Below are positions 6,721 through 9,939 of a stretch of 9,939 nt of DNA, in pieces. Location of the stretch: contig JABDKS010000214.1 of assembly GCA_013002105.1 (NCBI GenBank), forward strand, positions 1-9,939. The letters run 5' to 3'. The translations under genes and the position numbers were made by a program. The stretch comes from Pirellulaceae bacterium (GTDB taxonomy: Bacteria; Planctomycetota; Planctomycetia; Pirellulales; Pirellulaceae). The notes below the pieces were generated by a model. It did not search any database. It worked only from the letters and a program-made list of their open reading frames with translations, and was not told where the DNA came from. Position 1 is the first letter of the stretch; each line of letters starts with the position of its first letter.

Positions 6721-7623
6721 TCAGTCGAGCGAACCGGATTGCATGGTCAGGATTCGTGCGACGATCGATTCCATCTTAGCCGCTGCCGCCTCGCCCGCCC
6801 GGAGAACTTCCGTGTGATTCGCGTTTACTGCCACATCGACGTTCGCCACATTCGTTACCATCGACAAACCCAACACCGGCAGACCGATTTCCGCCGCCGC
6901 CAAGACTTCCGGGACCGTACTCATTCCCGCGACATCGGCGCCAATCTTTCGCTGCATTCGGTACTCGGCCCGCGTTTCATAAGTCGGTCCAAATGTCGCT
7001 AAATAGGTTCCTTGATACGCTGTGAAGCCTTCCTCAACCGCCACCCGCATCGCGATGGATGACATCCAGGGGTCATAAATATTCCCGCGCCGACCCAGTG
7101 GCAACTCGGAGGAGTGATCGGCGCACAATGACTGGCCGGTCATCAGATTGATGTGATCGCGAATGACGACGATGTCACCCACTCGCAACTTAGGGTTCAC
7201 GCCGCCCGCGGCATTGCTGACGATCAATCGCTTCGCGCCCAACGCAGCCATCACATGAACGGGAAACGCGACCGCGTCGATTGACCAACCTTCGTAGCGA
7301 TGAAACCGGCCTGCCATCGCGACCACGGGTGAACCTGCCAACATACCAGTGATCAGTTCGCCGCGATGACCACCAGCGGTCGATTTGGCAAATCCGGGAA
7401 TCTCCCGATAGGCAATCACGACCGGATCTTCAATCTTGTCGGCCAAGCCACCCAAGCCGCTGCCCAAGATGATGGCGGTGTTGGGAATCAAATCGGTGCG
7501 TCTGCGGACAAATTCCACGGCCAAGTCGCGAAAGGCCCCGCGCTCGGCAATGTGTTTCGACGCTGGAGACCCGCTGCCTCTGGCCAAACCGGACGATTGA
7601 AAATCATCGGACATAAAGAACAT
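6721..7623 (-). CDS. punA: Purine nucleoside phosphorylase, trimeric type (Asn form)
   Basis: The 300-residue enzyme splits purine nucleosides with phosphate into base plus (deoxy)ribose-1-phosphate in cytoplasmic purine salvage. It shows the full family signature: IILGSGLGGLAD (51-62) for phosphate, GGHRGEL (84-90), GRFHRYEG (105-112), SNAAGGVNP (136-144), FGPTYETRAEYR (211-222) and GADVAGMSTVPE (228-239). The two purine-recognition residues of the human enzyme, E201 and N243, correspond to E220 and N258 (in SMVTNVAN), so 6-oxopurines (inosine, guanosine) are the expected substrates. The first about 30 residues are not conserved; M4 at 7614 is another start. It lies 73 bases downstream of a second paralog and 50 bases upstream of the GXGXG gene, all on one strand, so it looks like the second gene of a four-gene operon. 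Confidence 0.95.
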   Translation of the reverse strand: MFFMSDDFQSSGLARGSGSPASKHIAERGAFRDLAVEFVRRRTDLIPNTAIILGSGLGGLADKIEDPVVIAYREIPGFAKSTAGGHRGELITGMLAGSPVVAMAGRFHRYEGWSIDAVAFPVHVMAALGAKRLIVSNAAGGVNPKLRVGDIVVIRDHINLMTGQSLCADHSSELPLGRRGNIYDPWMSSIAMRVAVEEGFTAYQGTYLATFGPTYETRAEYRMQRKIGADVAGMSTVPEVLAAAEIGLPVLGLSMVTNVANVDVAVNANHTEVLRAGEAAAAKMESIVARILTMQSGSLD

Positions 7624-7696
7624 CCAAAAACGAACGATGCGCCGGATCGATTAAAATACGCAAACGCCGCTGCAAAGGGTTACCGCAACCGACGGT

Positions 7697-8536
7697 TTAC
7701 GCCATTCGCGTTTGATCCGCTTGGGCGACGATCTCGCGAACGATCGCCTGTAATTTTGGAGCTGCCTCGTTCGCTGTCGCAATGATTTCTTCCACATTGG
7801 CGGGCTTGAGTGCGTCGGGCAAACACATGTCGCTAATCACACTGAGTCCAACTACTTTCATTCCACTGTGAATGGCAACAATCGTTTCGGGCACCGTACT
7901 CATCCCGACCGCATCTGCACCAATGGTACGCAAGAACCGGTATTCAGCGCGGGTCTCCAAATTGGGACCGGCCACGGCAACGAAGACACCTTTGTGTACG
8001 CCGACGCCCTGCTGGCGTGCGATCGCGATCGTCCGATCAATCCACTGTTGATCGTAGGGTTCGCACATATCGGGAAAACGTTCACCCAAGCGATCGTCAT
8101 TGACGCCAATCAACGGGTTGTCGCCCATCAAATTGATCTGGTCTTCGATCACCATGATGTCGCCGGCCGCGAAATACGGATTCAATCCGCCGCACGCGTT
8201 GCTGACGATCAACAGTTCCGCGCCAAGAGCTTTGAAGACGCGAACCGGAAGGGTGACCTGCTTGAGCGGGTACCCTTCGTATAAATGAAAACGGCCCTCC
8301 ATGGCCACAACGGGTACGCCGGCAAGTTTGCCGCACACCAGTCGCCCTCGATGGCTCGTCGCCGTCGAAGTCGGAAAATGTGGGATGTCGCCGTAATCGA
8401 GCGTTGCCTCGATTTCGATCTCGTCGACCAGTCCTCCCAGACCGGTGCCCAAGATGATACCGACGCGTGGCGTTGCGCCAAACGCTGTTTGAATTTTTTT
8501 CTTCGCGTCTTGAATCTTGTCATACAAATCGAGCAT
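7697..8536 (-). CDS. Purine nucleoside phosphorylase paralog with Asp at the base-recognition site
   Basis: The 279-residue protein is of the same trimeric phosphorylase family as its downstream neighbour. Visible motifs are GIILGTGLGGLVDEI (26-40), TSHRGRL (60-66), EGRFHLYEG (80-88), SNACGGLNP (112-120), GPNLETRAEYR (190-200) and GADAVGMSTVPE (206-217). E198 matches human E201, but the position of human N243 is D236, in SVISDMCLPDALKP (232-245). Asp there is known to favour 6-aminopurines in engineered human PNP and occurs in methylthioadenosine phosphorylase, so this copy may accept adenosine or another nucleoside; that is inference. The frame is open up to a TTG at 8596, but ATG 8536 is the first ATG, brings the length to the family norm, and has AAGAAG eight bases upstream. 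It is probably the first gene of the operon and is divergent from the ATPase gene 234 bases away. Confidence 0.93.
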   Translation of the reverse strand: MLDLYDKIQDAKKKIQTAFGATPRVGIILGTGLGGLVDEIEIEATLDYGDIPHFPTSTATSHRGRLVCGKLAGVPVVAMEGRFHLYEGYPLKQVTLPVRVFKALGAELLIVSNACGGLNPYFAAGDIMVIEDQINLMGDNPLIGVNDDRLGERFPDMCEPYDQQWIDRTIAIARQQGVGVHKGVFVAVAGPNLETRAEYRFLRTIGADAVGMSTVPETIVAIHSGMKVVGLSVISDMCLPDALKPANVEEIIATANEAAPKLQAIVREIVAQADQTRMA

Positions 8537-8770
8537 CGCAGGTACTTCTTTCTGCCGTTTTTTCTTTGAAGTGATACCAACATGATAGCGCCGCAATCAC
8601 ATCACCGCGATTGGGTGTCAAAACCACGCTGTGACAATGGAGTGCGACGCGATGGACCAGATTGACCACTCCGTTGCATCGAGCCAGTGGTGTCAACGAG
8701 GTTGCGTTAATTTGGTAACATCCACGGCGGACCCTGTCTGTTCGATCTCGCTCACTTCAAATGAATCAAT

Positions 8771-9939
8771 ATGGCCACACCTGACCCGGAAGTCTTCGAG
8801 AAACTCGCTTCTTTCTACCTTGGCCGTCATTACGACTTGGGTAAGCAAGAATTGCGTCCTGAATTGTTGATGTACGACGCAAAGGACCTTTGCACCCATG
8901 CGATGTGCGTGGGAATGACCGGTAGCGGCAAAACCGGTTTGTGCTTGTCGTTGTTAGAAGAAGCGGCCATCGACGGCATCCCAGCCATCTGCGTCGACCC
9001 CAAAGGCGACTTGGCAAACTTGCTGCTCGCCTTTCCCGATCTTGAACCGAATGATTTTAAACCTTGGTTGGAGGAAGAAGAGGCCAAACGCAAAGGCGTG
9101 TCGCTCGATGAGCTCGCGACCAAAACGGCGAACATGTGGCGCGATGGCCTCGCCTCCTGGGGACAAACTCCCGAGCGAATCAAAAAATTCAAAGACTCGG
9201 TCGACGTCGCCGTCTACACGCCGGGCAGCAACATCGGTCTGCCACTGACCGTGCTGAAAAGTTTTGACGCACCTCCGCCCGAGGCGCGTGACGACGCCGA
9301 ACTGATCGGCGATAAAGTGACCGGGTCCGTCAGCGGGTTACTGACGTTGATGGGAATCGATGCCGATCCGATGACGTCCACCGAGCATATCTTGCTGTCG
9401 TCAATCATGAGCCACGAATGGCGTGAAGGCCGAAACGTCGGCATTGCGCAACTGATCCGATTGATCCAAGAACCTCCCATTAAACGGATTGGCGTCGTCG
9501 ACGTCGATTCGTTCATGTCGGCGTCTAATCGCGGCAAGCTGGCAATGAAGCTGAACAACCTGCTAGCCTCACCGGCGTTCGCATCATGGCTCGAAGGCGA
9601 AGGACTCTCGATCAAACGATTGCTCTACACGCCCGAAGGCAAACCACGGTTGACGATCCTCTCGATCGCTCACCTGAACGACAGCGAGCGAATGTTTTTC
9701 GTCACCATCCTGCTGAACGAACTGGTCGCCTGGATGCGAACCCAGAGCGGAACGAGCTCGCTGCGCGCGATGTTCTATATGGACGAAGTCGCCGGTTATT
9801 TTCCCCCGGTCTCCAAACCGCCCTCCAAACCGCCGATGCTGACGTTGCTCAAGCAAGCGCGAGCATTCGGACTGGGCATCACCTTGGCCACGCAAAATCC
9901 CGTCGACCTGGATTACAAAGGACTGTCGAACATCGGAAC
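8771..9939 (+). CDS. HerA/FtsK-like P-loop ATPase (N-terminal part, runs off the right edge)
   Basis: The first 389 codons of a RecA-fold ATPase of the HerA/FtsK superfamily (COG0433/DUF853-like) are present. The Walker A motif GMTGSGKT is at residues 48-55, followed by [12 protein letters not shown] (74-85), typical of this group, in which the DPKGD segment lies at the end of the next strand. The Walker B motif FYMDE is at 335-339, followed by the sensor-like region [18 protein letters not shown] (about 359-377), with R364 and the ATQNP glutamine at 375. There is no membrane segment or signal, so it is a cytoplasmic ATPase, in this superfamily usually a DNA translocase or pump-like machine. 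ATG 8771 is preferred; an ATG at 8761 is in another frame. No clear ribosome site is seen. No NurA nuclease or other partner is visible in the window, so its role stays open. Confidence 0.88.
   Translation, partial: MATPDPEVFEKLASFYLGRHYDLGKQELRPELLMYDAKDLCTHAMCVGMTGSGKTGLCLSLLEEAAIDGIPAICVDPKGDLANLLLAFPDLEPNDFKPWLEEEEAKRKGVSLDELATKTANMWRDGLASWGQTPERIKKFKDSVDVAVYTPGSNIGLPLTVLKSFDAPPPEARDDAELIGDKVTGSVSGLLTLMGIDADPMTSTEHILLSSIMSHEWREGRNVGIAQLIRLIQEPPIKRIGVVDVDSFMSASNRGKLAMKLNNLLASPAFASWLEGEGLSIKRLLYTPEGKPRLTILSIAHLNDSERMFFVTILLNELVAWMRTQSGTSSLRAMFYMDEVAGYFPPVSKPPSKPPMLTLLKQARAFGLGITLATQNPVDLDYKGLSNIG

Noticed and set aside
8537..8596. TTG start at 8596 for the upstream PNP
   Set aside because: The extra 20 residues are basic and outside the family length; the first ATG at 8536 fits better.
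8616..8621. Perfect TTGACA on the minus strand upstream of the PNP operon
   Set aside because: No -10 hexamer is found at 16-18 bases; the nearest TATCAT is 28 bases away, so it is not called as a promoter.

Overview
The window looks like chromosomal DNA from a planctomycete of the Rhodopirellula/Pirellulaceae type. This is inferred from moderate GC content, a Tat-exported Gfo/Idh/MocA oxidoreductase, a secreted isochorismatase-like hydrolase of a kind common in that group, weak Shine-Dalgarno sites and non-ATG starts. No rRNA, tRNA, CRISPR array, insertion sequence or phage gene was seen. Two genes run off the window edges.

Left part, minus strand (about 1-3044). A Tat-exported Gfo/Idh/MocA oxidoreductase (3044 to 1740) ends at a clear rho-independent terminator (1679-1708). 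It is followed by a Sec-exported, cysteine-rich isochorismatase-family hydrolase (1632 to 760). Next comes the amino-terminal part of an FAD-binding oxidase of the D-lactate/glycolate dehydrogenase type (669 to beyond base 1), whose frame has no ATG start. A 385-base gene-free stretch (3045-3429) separates this block from the next, divergent genes.

Middle, plus strand (3430-4751). An SMP-30/gluconolactonase-family protein with all four metal ligands is followed by a small protein with a HicB-like fold signature. The two may be translationally coupled, because a TTG start overlaps the upstream stop. They converge on the next operon with only 42 bases between stop codons.

Right part, minus strand (8536 to 4794). 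Four genes read in one direction: two paralogous trimeric-type purine nucleoside phosphorylases (PNPs), a stand-alone GXGXG beta-helix protein like the C-terminal domain of glutamate synthase, and a divergent protein resembling the glutamate synthase FMN barrel with its hallmark residues missing. The last two are 5 bases apart. The two phosphorylases differ at the residue that in human PNP separates 6-oxo from 6-amino purines (Asn versus Asp). This suggests a purine salvage pair with split specificity, tied to an unexplained two-protein remnant or variant of a glutamate synthase-like complex. It is the least ordinary part of the window.

Right edge, plus strand (8771 to end). A HerA/FtsK-like P-loop ATPase with intact Walker A and B motifs is divergent from the phosphorylase operon and is cut off by the window end.
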